A DNA stretch of 64,000 nt from Shewanella fidelis ATCC BAA-318 (GTDB lineage Bacteria; Pseudomonadota; Gammaproteobacteria; Enterobacterales; Shewanellaceae): the NCBI RefSeq assembly GCF_000518605.1, contig NZ_JADX01000018.1:1-64000 (forward strand), in the 5' to 3' direction. Shown here piece after piece: positions 55,989 through 64,000 of the stretch; within the stretch, counting starts at the first letter, position 1; every line of letters starts with the position of its first letter. The notes below the pieces were generated by a model. That model was given only the letters and a program-made list of their open reading frames with translations, ran no database searches and was not told the DNA's origin. Made by a program: the position numbers and the translations under genes.

Positions 55989-58943
55989 ATGTCATATCAG
56001 GTGTTGGCCAGAAAATGGCGCCCTGCCACTTTTGAGCAAATGGTTGGCCAGTCGCATGTACTTCATGCCTTAACCAATGCACTTACTCAGCAAAGATTAC
56101 ACCATGCTTATCTGTTTACCGGCACTCGCGGTGTGGGTAAAACCAGTCTTGCACGTCTATTTGCTAAAGGTCTCAACTGCGAGCAAGGCGTTACTGCAAC
56201 GCCCTGTGGTCAATGTTCGGCTTGTGTCGAAATTGCAGAAGGTCGTTTTGTTGATTTAATTGAAGTTGATGCGGCATCACGAACCAAAGTCGATGATACC
56301 CGTGAACTGCTTGATAATGTGCAGTACAGGCCCAGTCGTGGTCGCTTTAAAGTGTACCTCATTGACGAAGTACACATGTTATCGCGTAGCAGCTTTAACG
56401 CCTTACTTAAGACATTAGAAGAACCGCCTGAGCATGTTAAATTTCTTTTAGCAACAACTGATCCACAGCGTTTACCGGTAACGGTATTATCGCGTTGTTT
56501 GCAATTTAATTTAAAAAGCCTTTCACAAGATGAAATCGCCGGTCAACTTGGCCACGTATTGACTCAAGAACAACTCAGTTTTGATCATAGCGCACTGACT
56601 TTGTTAGCAAAGGCGGCGAATGGCAGTATGCGTGATGCACTAAGCTTGACGGATCAAGCCATTGCTTTTGGTGCCGGTCAAGTCAAGCTTGAGCAAGTAC
56701 AAACTATGCTTGGCAGCATCGACGAGCAACATGTGATTGCTTTACTTGAAGCATTAGCGCAAGCGGACATCATGAACTTGATGCAAGTGACCGCCAAAGT
56801 GCTGTCATTTGGTGCCGAGCCTGAAGAAGTACTACGTAGTTTGTTGGAGTTATTACATCAAATTACGCTAACCCAGTTTGCCCCAGCTGCTGCGCAGATG
56901 TCGCTTTACAGTGAGCAAATAAAAGCGTTTGCCGAGCAATTATCTGCCGAGCAAATTCAGCTCTATTACCAGTTGCTACTAACAGGCCGCAAAGATTTAC
57001 CTCATGCACCGGATCCAAAGTCTGGTCTTGAAATGGCGCTATTAAGAGCGGTAACTTTTGTACCAGAAAAGCCTGTAACCCGTTGGGCGAGCGATAACAA
57101 AGTTGAGCTGCAAATTCCTGATGCTACAAGTCAAGCGCGTAGCAGCACTCAAACACATTCAGCTGTAAGTCAACAAACAGCGCAGAGTTTGCAACAAGCA
57201 AGCTTAGAGGCTCAAAAAAAAACAGCTGATTCTGTAGCAAGTACTGTAAATAATGACACTCAGCTGACTCAAGCCGCAGTTGAGTCAAAACCAAAGCCAG
57301 TAGTAACGCCTGAAGCTGAGTCAAAACCAGCGCCAGTAGTAGTGCCTGAGGTTGAGTCAAAACCAGAGCCAGTAGTAAAGCCTGAAACAGAGTCAGCAGT
57401 GTTAGCCGATAATATTAACCCTGAGGGAGAAACTATCTCTGAATCGGCTAAGCCTGTTCAACAACTTGCAGATGCTGACCAAGATGACACTGTTGAGTCT
57501 GAATCTCTGGCGAGTTTAAACAGTGAAATGGCCGTTATCATGAGCCAAGCTCAAAGCCAAGGTTTTGAGCAAACTCCTGAGCCGTCGGTGACAAGGGTTG
57601 ATGCTGAGGCTAGCCAGTCCAGTGAGCCAGTTCTTGATAAAACAGCGGGCGACGCGAATGCTATTGCTCAGCCTGCTACTGATGGCGACTCCCAAAGTAA
57701 AGTGGATGAAACCAGTGTTCACTTTACTCAAAGCTATGGCAGTGAAGAAAACGATCTAGCATCCTACGCTGATTATGCTGGCGCTTTTGGTGATCAACAT
57801 GATTACCAAGATGACTATGGGTTTACTCAACAAGATGTAAATTATGAGGTTGAACAGACTCACGTCACATTCGATGCAGAACCAAGCAAGAGTCATGCTA
57901 GAGCAACTCATGATGATACAGCCGCTCAGCCCAGCGAGCCGCAGCCATCAACTCGTAGCGACTTTACTGCTGGGGATGATATTTTAGATGCAGTACTTGC
58001 CGCTAGAGCCACACTTTTAGAAGAGCTGACTGAGGATAACTCCAAGGATGGCCAAACAAAAAAGTCAGTAGAGGTTCGTAAGCCTTTCACACCGCCGGTG
58101 CGAAAAGAGCCAACGACTGTACAAGCCGAGCACAGCGATGAGAGTCATGTAGATGACGCACAATCAGATGTAAATAGCTTAGCAAGTGCCGAAGTTAATA
58201 CCAGCACGGAGGTTATTGATAGACCGCCGTGGGAAGAGCCCCATGACGATGATCCTTGTGCGCGATTTGGCGATGATGTTAGCGCGAATGACACTGATAA
58301 TGCTGAAGCAGAATCGAGTGTAGAACAAGCACCGCAGCCAATTGATGCAAGCTCAGAGCAGCAAGGGTTGGTAGAACCAAACAATAGTCATAGCCAGAGC
58401 CTTGAGCAACAAACTGGTGATTCAACTCAGGTTCAGGATCCTGAGTTAAACTTACCCGCATTGCCTAGTGGTGAATTGAGTGGCCATGAAGTTGACTTAA
58501 AATGGTATCGCTTTATGTCAGAGCTAGAGGTTGGGGGGCGAGTTCGGCAATTGGCAGTTAACTCAGTATGTCACCAATTTGAACAGCCGTTATCTTTGCT
58601 ACTTAAGCCGGATCAGAAACATTTAGCGGCAGATGTTGCTATTAAGCAGTTAGAAGAAGCAATGACTGCTGCATTGGGTGAGCAGTGTAGTGTACAGGTA
58701 ACTGTTGGAGCGGATCATGACCGCGAGACGCCACTAGAGGTACGTAGACGCTTTCATAAAGAGATCTTAACCCAAGTGCACCATGAGCTAATGACAGATG
58801 ACAATGTTCGTTGGTTAACCCAGAATATGGGAGCAGAATTAACCGCAGACTCGCTCACATATGCACCAGAATTGTTGGTGCAAAAGGGAAATCGCATTGA
58901 GTTAATTGATATTGCGAACTTTAAGCGGTTAACTGAGTCATAA
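55989..58943 (+). CDS. dnaX: DNA polymerase III subunits tau and gamma
   Basis: A 984-residue clamp-loader ATPase. Walker A GTRGVGKTS is near residue 45, the zinc cysteines follow (CEQG ... CGQCSAC), then LIDEVHMLS near 125 and the sensor SRCLQF. Tau-specific sequence at the end binds polymerase and helicase. The middle (~400-830) is a very long acidic, low-complexity linker with repeats (ESKPxPVVxPE), making it over 300 residues longer than E. coli tau. ATG 55989 is chosen by family start MSYQVLARKWRP. A run of nine A at 57214 could give the shorter gamma. Confidence 0.95.
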   Translation: MSYQVLARKWRPATFEQMVGQSHVLHALTNALTQQRLHHAYLFTGTRGVGKTSLARLFAKGLNCEQGVTATPCGQCSACVEIAEGRFVDLIEVDAASRTKVDDTRELLDNVQYRPSRGRFKVYLIDEVHMLSRSSFNALLKTLEEPPEHVKFLLATTDPQRLPVTVLSRCLQFNLKSLSQDEIAGQLGHVLTQEQLSFDHSALTLLAKAANGSMRDALSLTDQAIAFGAGQVKLEQVQTMLGSIDEQHVIALLEALAQADIMNLMQVTAKVLSFGAEPEEVLRSLLELLHQITLTQFAPAAAQMSLYSEQIKAFAEQLSAEQIQLYYQLLLTGRKDLPHAPDPKSGLEMALLRAVTFVPEKPVTRWASDNKVELQIPDATSQARSSTQTHSAVSQQTAQSLQQASLEAQKKTADSVASTVNNDTQLTQAAVESKPKPVVTPEAESKPAPVVVPEVESKPEPVVKPETESAVLADNINPEGETISESAKPVQQLADADQDDTVESESLASLNSEMAVIMSQAQSQGFEQTPEPSVTRVDAEASQSSEPVLDKTAGDANAIAQPATDGDSQSKVDETSVHFTQSYGSEENDLASYADYAGAFGDQHDYQDDYGFTQQDVNYEVEQTHVTFDAEPSKSHARATHDDTAAQPSEPQPSTRSDFTAGDDILDAVLAARATLLEELTEDNSKDGQTKKSVEVRKPFTPPVRKEPTTVQAEHSDESHVDDAQSDVNSLASAEVNTSTEVIDRPPWEEPHDDDPCARFGDDVSANDTDNAEAESSVEQAPQPIDASSEQQGLVEPNNSHSQSLEQQTGDSTQVQDPELNLPALPSGELSGHEVDLKWYRFMSELEVGGRVRQLAVNSVCHQFEQPLSLLLKPDQKHLAADVAIKQLEEAMTAALGEQCSVQVTVGADHDRETPLEVRRRFHKEILTQVHHELMTDDNVRWLTQNMGAELTADSLTYAPELLVQKGNRIELIDIANFKRLTES
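57213..57229 (+). promoter_or_regulatory. Slippery A9 site for dnaX gamma production
   Basis: CAA-AAA-AAA-ACA. A one-base slip back at the A run reads AAC-AGC-TGA, ending at 57227-57229 to give a product of about 413 residues, close to the 431 of E. coli gamma. AGAGG lies a few nt upstream, and CAGCTGA / TCAGCTG (57223 and 57260) could pair just downstream. The long A run would also suit transcriptional slippage. Confidence 0.65.
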
Positions 58944-59042
58944 TTTTATAATTGAATTTCAGCTTTCGTTGCTAATCATTCATTTTTTAGTAAGATTAGC
59001 CCACTTTATTTGTTGTAATACATAATAGAAGAGAATTAGAGT

Positions 59043-59372
59043 ATGTTTGGAAAAGGCGGTATGGGCAACTTGATGAAGCAAGCCCAGATGATGCAAGACA
59101 AGATGGCTAAAGTGCAAGAAGAGATTGCACGTATGGAAGTGACTGGCGAAGCCGGTGCTGGCCTTGTTAAAGTAACCATGACTGGTTCTCACAGCGTTCG
59201 TAAAGTAGAAATCGATTCAAGTCTGCTTGAAGATGATAAAGAGATGCTAGAAGATCTAATCGCAGCAGCTTGTAATGACGCAGCTCGTCGCGTAGAAGAA
59301 AGCCAAAAAGAGAAAATGGCTGAAGTAACAGGCGGTATGCAACTACCTCCTGGCATGAAGATGCCGTTCTAA
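59043..59372 (+). CDS. ybaB: YbaB/EbfC nucleoid-associated protein
   Basis: A 109-residue DNA-binding protein with a Gly-rich start ([21 protein letters not shown]) and the core [17 protein letters not shown]. It follows dnaX by about 100 nt as usual. The normal next gene, recR, is not present in the following 4.6 kb. Confidence 0.95.
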   Translation: MFGKGGMGNLMKQAQMMQDKMAKVQEEIARMEVTGEAGAGLVKVTMTGSHSVRKVEIDSSLLEDDKEMLEDLIAAACNDAARRVEESQKEKMAEVTGGMQLPPGMKMPF

Positions 59373-59455
59373 GTTTAAGTTGCTGCTCTAGTTGCTTTTA
59401 CAAGCAACTATATTGGAGGAGGCCAAATAGGGGCCAAATCCGAGCGACTAAAAAC

Positions 59456-59488
59456 AAAAAAGCTCAAGCAATTTGCTTGAGCTTTTTT
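59456..59488 (+). terminator. Terminator after ybaB
   Basis: AAAAAAGCTCAAGCA-att-TGCTTGAGCTTTTTT: a strong stem 84 nt after ybaB. In relatives recR would be cotranscribed; here transcription should end. Confidence 0.88.
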
Positions 59489-59513
59489 GTTTCTGCTTAC
59501 GAAGTTTTGATGT

Positions 59514-59759
59514 CTAGTAAGTCTGATTTAACTTGTCAGCCAATTCATTGACATAGTCTGGTTTCTTCGCTTGGATCCATTTGCCATAGATCTTGCGGAT
59601 CAATCCCCAGGCAGAATGTCCCATCTGTTTAGCTAGCTAGGATGGTTCAGTTCTTACCATCAGCAGTTGACTGGCATAGGTGTGTCTTAACTGATTTACA
59701 TGCCTATGGGCTAGGCACTCCATTTGATTATCTAATAGAGTATTTACAGCTGCTATCAC
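59514..59759 (-). pseudogene. Remnant of a tyrosine-recombinase (integrase) C-terminus
   Basis: About 82 codons read leftwards, with an in-frame TAG at 59637-59639. The fragment contains VNQLRHTYASQLL (catalytic His/Arg) and, after the stop, LAKQMGHSAWGLIRKIYGKW, with the catalytic Tyr in IYGKW. These are the hallmarks of phage-type integrases. The N-terminal two thirds is missing; only the tail survives next to the terminator of ybaB. It marks a past integration event. Confidence 0.82.
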
Positions 59760-59837
59760 TTAAACCTGAGAGTTTCGAACACAGACTAGCTTGGAATTTA
59801 CAAAAGGCTAGGTGAAGCTTGCTGAACGTGTACCATA

Positions 59838-59877
59838 AAAAAACAGAACCCAATCGAAATGTTGAGCTCTGTTTTGA
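59838..59877 (-). terminator. Possible terminator after the 5'-nucleotidase gene
   Basis: AAAACAGA ... TCTGTTTT, with a loop of about 22 nt, read leftwards. The large loop makes it weak. Confidence 0.45.
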
Positions 59878-59918
59878 GGTCTAGGATATTAGCTGATTAG
59901 CTTTATTAACGAATAAGA

Positions 59919-61652
59919 TCAACCGCCGCAGCCATCAGAACTTCTGGAGTTGATATAGCGGACATCTTTCGCTCTGTCATAGCTGACAGGATCGAGCGTC
60001 TCATGCTTCTTAATAAATTGATATAACATATCTGCATCAATAAAGCCGGTGTCTCTCGCCTTTTCCTTCAACTTGGGGTACTTATTACCGCCGGCAGCGT
60101 TGTAGCTAGGGAGGGTAAATCTATATTTTTCAGTAAGCTTGAAAGGCTCGCCACCAATAGTTCTGATATCGACATTCTTAGCTTTGCAGTCAACTGTCAT
60201 CTCGATGCCGCTGAAATGAGCAAAGCCTCCCGAGCCTCGAGTCTTAAGCGCCACCCTAGATAAATACTTTTTCAATTCAGTGCCATTCATCTCGGTTACA
60301 GTCACACTGTTGGAAAAAGGCTGTACCTTAAGTACATCACGATATCGGATAGGTCCTTTCTTTATGGTGGCGCGAATTCCACCTGAGTTCATTATCCCAA
60401 AATCTGCGGGGATAGGAAGCTGAGTTTGAGCATGCGCAATCATTATGCCGAGAGGCGTAGCTTGGTAACGAACAACCTTACGCTTACCAACGAAGTCCGC
60501 TTTTGCAACTCCAATCTGCTCTCTCAACTGCAGTTGGCCCTTACGTTGATAAGGGCGAAGTAGTTCAAGAGTTTCTTTATCCTTAGGAGTTAGCATATGA
60601 GGCGGATAGTAGGAACCAAACTTGGTTTCTGTATTCACTGGTACCAACTCGTAGTTTGCTAAGTGTAACTTACCGCCATAGTATTCAAAATCGGCGCGAC
60701 CAACGAACTTGCCCCACTCGTAGGCTTGCATGATCCAAGTGCCATTTTGACGATCGGGTTTACAAGGCTCATCTCGACCATAATCTTCTACATACTCACC
60801 AGTGCTTCCTTCCATACAAACAGGCAACTGTGAATGTCCGCCAATGATTGCTTGGATCTGGCCGGGTTTTAGGCTTTTAGCAAGAGCAACATCACCGGGC
60901 GCGTTACTACCATGTTTACCATTTTCATAGTGACCCATATGGGTGAGGCCAAAAACAAGATCCGGTTGATGCTTCTCTTCAAGCTCTGCCAAAATATTCT
61001 TCGCCTCCGCTTGAGCAGAAGTGAATTTAAGATCTTTAACGAATTCTGGATTACCTATCTCAGCGGTGTGCTCAGTAGTTAGGCCTACTACGGCTAGCTT
61101 TAATCCTTGGATTTCGAATAACGCATAGGGTTCGAAGTAGCGTTGCCATTCACCATCGACTTGGTGATAGATGTTGGCAGATAACCAAGGGAATTTTGAC
61201 CAGTTTCTCTGCTTATCAATCACCGTTAATGGATTGTCAAACTCATGGTTACCCACAGCCATAGCGTCATAACCAAGGTGGTTCATACCGATAAAATCTG
61301 GCTCGGCATCTTGAAGATCAGACTCAGGTACACCAGTGTTAATATCGCCACCTGAGAGCAGTAACGTTTCCCCACCTTGCTTGCTGACTTCTTTACGAAT
61401 TTGGTCGAGAATGGTTTTTCTTGCGGCCATACCATACTCACCTCTAGAGCCTTGCCAAAAACGTCCGTGGTGATCATTGGTATGAAGCAAGGTGAAGCGC
61501 TTGCAGTCATCACCAGCAGCTTGACAGGCGATAGATGCTGTTACCTTAGGTGCCTCTTCCAGCTTTTTCTTTCCACAACCGCTCAATGCTATCGCTAGAG
61601 CGATGGCTGAGCCTGTAAGAAGCAAGCACGAATGACGGAGTGAAGTATTCAT
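59919..61652 (-). CDS. 5'-nucleotidase / UDP-sugar hydrolase family lipoprotein
   Basis: A 577-residue lipoprotein (lipobox LSGC, C26) of the UshA family. The metallophosphatase domain has LLHTNDHHGRF, SGGDINTG, VGNHEFDN and THMGHY; the C-terminal nucleotide-binding domain (~380-550) has MNSGGIRATI and YNAAGGNKY. It would strip phosphate from extracellular or periplasmic nucleotides. E. coli UshA is soluble, so the lipid anchor is a difference. It is downstream of and in the same direction as the nuclease gene, after a 167-nt gap with a terminator, suggesting related function. Confidence 0.88.
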   Translation of the reverse strand: MNTSLRHSCLLLTGSAIALAIALSGCGKKKLEEAPKVTASIACQAAGDDCKRFTLLHTNDHHGRFWQGSRGEYGMAARKTILDQIRKEVSKQGGETLLLSGGDINTGVPESDLQDAEPDFIGMNHLGYDAMAVGNHEFDNPLTVIDKQRNWSKFPWLSANIYHQVDGEWQRYFEPYALFEIQGLKLAVVGLTTEHTAEIGNPEFVKDLKFTSAQAEAKNILAELEEKHQPDLVFGLTHMGHYENGKHGSNAPGDVALAKSLKPGQIQAIIGGHSQLPVCMEGSTGEYVEDYGRDEPCKPDRQNGTWIMQAYEWGKFVGRADFEYYGGKLHLANYELVPVNTETKFGSYYPPHMLTPKDKETLELLRPYQRKGQLQLREQIGVAKADFVGKRKVVRYQATPLGIMIAHAQTQLPIPADFGIMNSGGIRATIKKGPIRYRDVLKVQPFSNSVTVTEMNGTELKKYLSRVALKTRGSGGFAHFSGIEMTVDCKAKNVDIRTIGGEPFKLTEKYRFTLPSYNAAGGNKYPKLKEKARDTGFIDADMLYQFIKKHETLDPVSYDRAKDVRYINSRSSDGCGG

Positions 61653-61762
61653 AATAATCCTTCAATATTATTCAGATAAGCGTTGTTACTTGGCTTAATG
61701 GCTGATTTCTCATGCTGAGAACAAAGGGCATAAGGCGAGGTTTAGACAACGTTTATAAAGTT

Positions 61763-61804
61763 AAAAAAGCAGCACCCAGAGTGTCCCCCAGTGCTGCTTT
61801 TTAT
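61763..61804 (-). terminator. Terminator after the nuclease gene
   Basis: AAAAAAGCAGCAC ... GTGCTGCTTTTTA, a 13-bp-type stem with a 15-nt loop, read leftwards. Confidence 0.8.
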
Positions 61805-61819
61805 AGGCTTAACTGATGA

Positions 61820-64000
61820 TTAGCCTTGGCGGCGACGCCACCACAGTAGAGGTAGAAGTAGCGTCATAAGGCCACCTAAACTCCCCGCACTTTCAGGCTT
61901 TGTCCAACCAGTTTCTTCGGTGTTTTTCACTTCAATGCTAACAGACTCACTGACACTTTCTTCGTCAACGGTTGCAGTGAGTTCAAACACTAGAACTTGA
62001 TCAATACTTACGCTAGGGGTGGTTACATCTAGTGTCAGGCCTGTACCGGTAAATACAGCTGTGTCTCCAGATACCTGCTTCCAGCTGTAGCTCGTCCCTT
62101 CTGGAGCATCAGCAACAGTCGCTGTAATGGTAGTGTTATCTCCTTCAGTTAGCTGAGTATTGCCAGCAAACGTCACATCTAAACTCAGAGGTACATTAGC
62201 CACGAGCAGGCTAACAGCTTTAGTCGTTTCTAAAGTTCCGTCGCTGATGGTTAAGCTAAAGTTCAATGTCTCGTCGGCTTTAACCATTGGCGCTGTCAGA
62301 GACAATATCGCCTTGTCACCAACAAGGATCTTTTCTTCAGCAACAATTTGCTCCCACTTGTACGTAAGAACAACACCTTCACCAGCTTTGATTTCAGAAG
62401 CATCGATACTATATGCAGCTCCTTCGGTTACACTCTCTGGAGTTTCAATATCGCCTTCGACAACTAAGACAGGGTTTGGATCGTCATTACAGACTGCACC
62501 ATACACTTGTTGGACTAACTCAGGACGATCAATGAAAGGGTTACGGTTACCCTGATATTTATATACTTGGTTGTTACGGTTTTGCTCGTAGCTATCAACA
62601 GCGTCTAACTTGTTCCAGGCATACAGAGTACAAAGCGTACCGATAAGCGGTTCGCTATCCTCAGCAGTAGTCGTTAGACGATCGACTGCAACTAGATCAG
62701 GCATATTGGTTGTCGCTGTATCGGTACCCTGATAACGAGTATCCATATACATGATCATACGAGCCACGTCGCCTTTCACCTCATCGCGAGGCTCCCAGCA
62801 GTCCGTAGTTTTGTCTAGGTAGTTACCCGTACCTACACCGTTGAACAAAACCTCTTCACCAGTGTCGCGACACGCACCAAAGTCATTATTACTTCGTGCA
62901 GTGTTGATGCCTGGATCTGAAGGACGAAGGTGGTGAGCATCGGTGTAGCCCCATTGAGAGTCACTAGGGAAACCATGGCTCTTAGCCCAAACGTGTTCAC
63001 GGTTCCATTTGCCCACACCGCTACCACTTGTTTGGTTGTCGTACTTAGAAATAGAAGCCCCCGTGTAGATCTCGATAACATTTTTATCGTTATCAGGATC
63101 TTGGTCAGCGTGGGTCAGTGCACTCCAAACTTGTTTATAGGTCAGATACTTGTGATCTTTAGCAATGATTGCGGATAGGGCGTTCTTAAGCTCATCAGCA
63201 TTGGCAAAATCGCCACTTAATACATCAGAGTAATAGATCTCAGCATTGAATGTAGTAGGGTCGGCAACTGGTGTCAGCGTTTCGCAACCTGTGCAAGGAC
63301 CTGTTTCTGGATCGGGGTCTGGAGGCGTAACTGAGCCATCACAGGCACTCTCACCAGCACAACCAAGACCGTCAGAGGTATCAACGTCGAATACTGTCCA
63401 CTGGTTATTGGCTCCTGGAAAATCGGCTTCTGCAACAGTGTCACCAGAAGTGACGCTGTCTTTTCGACGTAGGGTCTTATTCGCGGTAGAGAAATTTGCG
63501 TTGTTTGGATCAGTCCAAGCAGCCCCAGGATCTTCGCCACGCTTACCGAAGCGATCGATAACCACATCGTCTTTTGTCAAGACTAGGGCATCGTCACCGT
63601 TGAAATAAGTTACGGTAGAAGCGTTGCCTACTTTGAACGCATCAGCTGCACCAGAATTATGGAAAACAAGGCTCTTTCCTGGCTCCAGAGTGCCCGTCAG
63701 TGTCTCGGTATTACCTGGCTCAGTCTTACCATTGCCAAATAACGTCAGCTTGTAAACGTTGGCATCGAGATCGATAGCTGTGCCACCTACGTTTGAAATT
63801 TCAATCGCTTTGTTGCTACTGCTACCTTCGATGTATTCGGTAATCAGCAGTAACCCAGGAGTGGCTTCAGCGCTACAAGCGCTTTCACCAGCGCAGCCTA
63901 GGCCATCAGACGTGTCAGTATCAAACACTAGCCATTGGTCACCAGTAGGGAAGGCTGCTGCAGCATCGGTATCACCTGTGGTAACAGTGGCTTTGCGACG
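61820..64000 (-). CDS. Secreted endonuclease-I-family nuclease with lamin-tail domains and GlyGly-CTERM (partial)
   Basis: The reading frame stays open to the window edge, so the N-terminus lies beyond 64000. In order: the end of one lamin-tail domain (to LVFDTDTSDGLGCAGESAC), a full second lamin-tail domain (LLITEYIEGSSSNKAIEI onwards) ending in the same motif, an endonuclease I domain (YYSDVL, WNREHVWAKSHGFP, TDAHHLRP with catalytic His), two PKD/Ig-like domains, and a C-terminal GlyGly-CTERM (SAGSLGGLMTLLLPLLWWRR), the sorting signal cut by rhombosortase after type II secretion. It likely degrades extracellular DNA. The apparent GTG start at 63928 is only internal. Confidence 0.88.
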   Translation of the reverse strand, partial: RRKATVTTGDTDAAAAFPTGDQWLVFDTDTSDGLGCAGESACSAEATPGLLLITEYIEGSSSNKAIEISNVGGTAIDLDANVYKLTLFGNGKTEPGNTETLTGTLEPGKSLVFHNSGAADAFKVGNASTVTYFNGDDALVLTKDDVVIDRFGKRGEDPGAAWTDPNNANFSTANKTLRRKDSVTSGDTVAEADFPGANNQWTVFDVDTSDGLGCAGESACDGSVTPPDPDPETGPCTGCETLTPVADPTTFNAEIYYSDVLSGDFANADELKNALSAIIAKDHKYLTYKQVWSALTHADQDPDNDKNVIEIYTGASISKYDNQTSGSGVGKWNREHVWAKSHGFPSDSQWGYTDAHHLRPSDPGINTARSNNDFGACRDTGEEVLFNGVGTGNYLDKTTDCWEPRDEVKGDVARMIMYMDTRYQGTDTATTNMPDLVAVDRLTTTAEDSEPLIGTLCTLYAWNKLDAVDSYEQNRNNQVYKYQGNRNPFIDRPELVQQVYGAVCNDDPNPVLVVEGDIETPESVTEGAAYSIDASEIKAGEGVVLTYKWEQIVAEEKILVGDKAILSLTAPMVKADETLNFSLTISDGTLETTKAVSLLVANVPLSLDVTFAGNTQLTEGDNTTITATVADAPEGTSYSWKQVSGDTAVFTGTGLTLDVTTPSVSIDQVLVFELTATVDEESVSESVSIEVKNTEETGWTKPESAGSLGGLMTLLLPLLWWRRRQG

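Noticed and set aside
59722..59815. A rightward open frame (YLQLLSLKPESFEHRL...) beside the integrase remnant
   Set aside because: It is about 30 codons, has no start or ribosome site, and overlaps the integrase frame on the other strand; I could not tie it to any protein family.

Overview
This 64 kb window is chromosomal DNA from a marine gammaproteobacterium, almost certainly a Shewanella (order Alteromonadales). The signs are the gene order acpH-queA-tgt-yajC-secD-secF, suhB/trmJ-cysE-isc, apt-dnaX-ybaB, an SstT symporter, a BtsSR/CstA-type pyruvate module, a GH109-type secreted oxidoreductase, and abundant TonB-dependent receptors. The species cannot be resolved from sequence alone.

Layout. 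1-260: tRNA-Glu and tRNA-Ala with a terminator. 260-731: a copy of a roughly 263-bp miniature inverted-repeat element (MITE-like). 732-13092: ABC exporter, an Ada/AraC/AlkA fusion overlapping ogt, a DEAD-box helicase, a tyrosine phosphatase, a phospholipase-D lipoprotein, CheV, SstT, a Tat-exported GH109 protein and one orphan gene. 13172-20615: RluA, AcpH, queuosine synthesis (queA, tgt) and the Sec accessory operon (yajC-secD-secF). 20826-28999: a zinc-ribbon protein, rhodanese, a siroheme-synthase relative with a decayed methyltransferase tail, YaeQ, a CstA-type transporter with its LytS/LytTR regulators and a likely operator, YecH, PilZ and PsiE proteins. 29225-29617: nested MITE copies. 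29664-39098: suhB, trmJ, cysE, the full isc operon behind two tandem IscR boxes, and ndk. 40279-50336: two paralogous TonB receptors flanking an OmpA-like porin and a lipoprotein with seven bacterial Ig-like (Big_2) repeats. 50430-54996: DksA-like protein, DusC, and an HvfABC/bufferin-type cluster encoding a cysteine-rich secreted peptide and the enzymes expected to modify it. 55243-59372: apt, dnaX, ybaB. 59373-64000: where recR is normally found there is instead an integrase remnant followed by secreted nucleotide- and DNA-degrading enzymes, the left edge of a probable island.

How it fits together. Iron-sulphur assembly is one autoregulated block (IscR boxes, iscRSUA-hscBA-fdx, then iscX), preceded by the cysteine-supply gene cysE. 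The CstA transporter appears to be controlled by the adjacent sensor/regulator pair. The HvfABC-like cluster fits copper-binding peptide production. The right-hand nuclease and nucleotidase would act in turn on extracellular nucleic acid and nucleotides outside the inner membrane.

The most interesting points are the HvfABC-type peptide system, the MITE family caught inserting into itself with a TTA duplication, the conserved BtsR-like operator before cstA, the A9 slippery run in dnaX, the island between ybaB and the missing recR, and the receptor/porin/Ig-repeat surface locus whose two receptors share a promoter sequence. All functional calls come from reading the sequence and recalling families; no database search was run.
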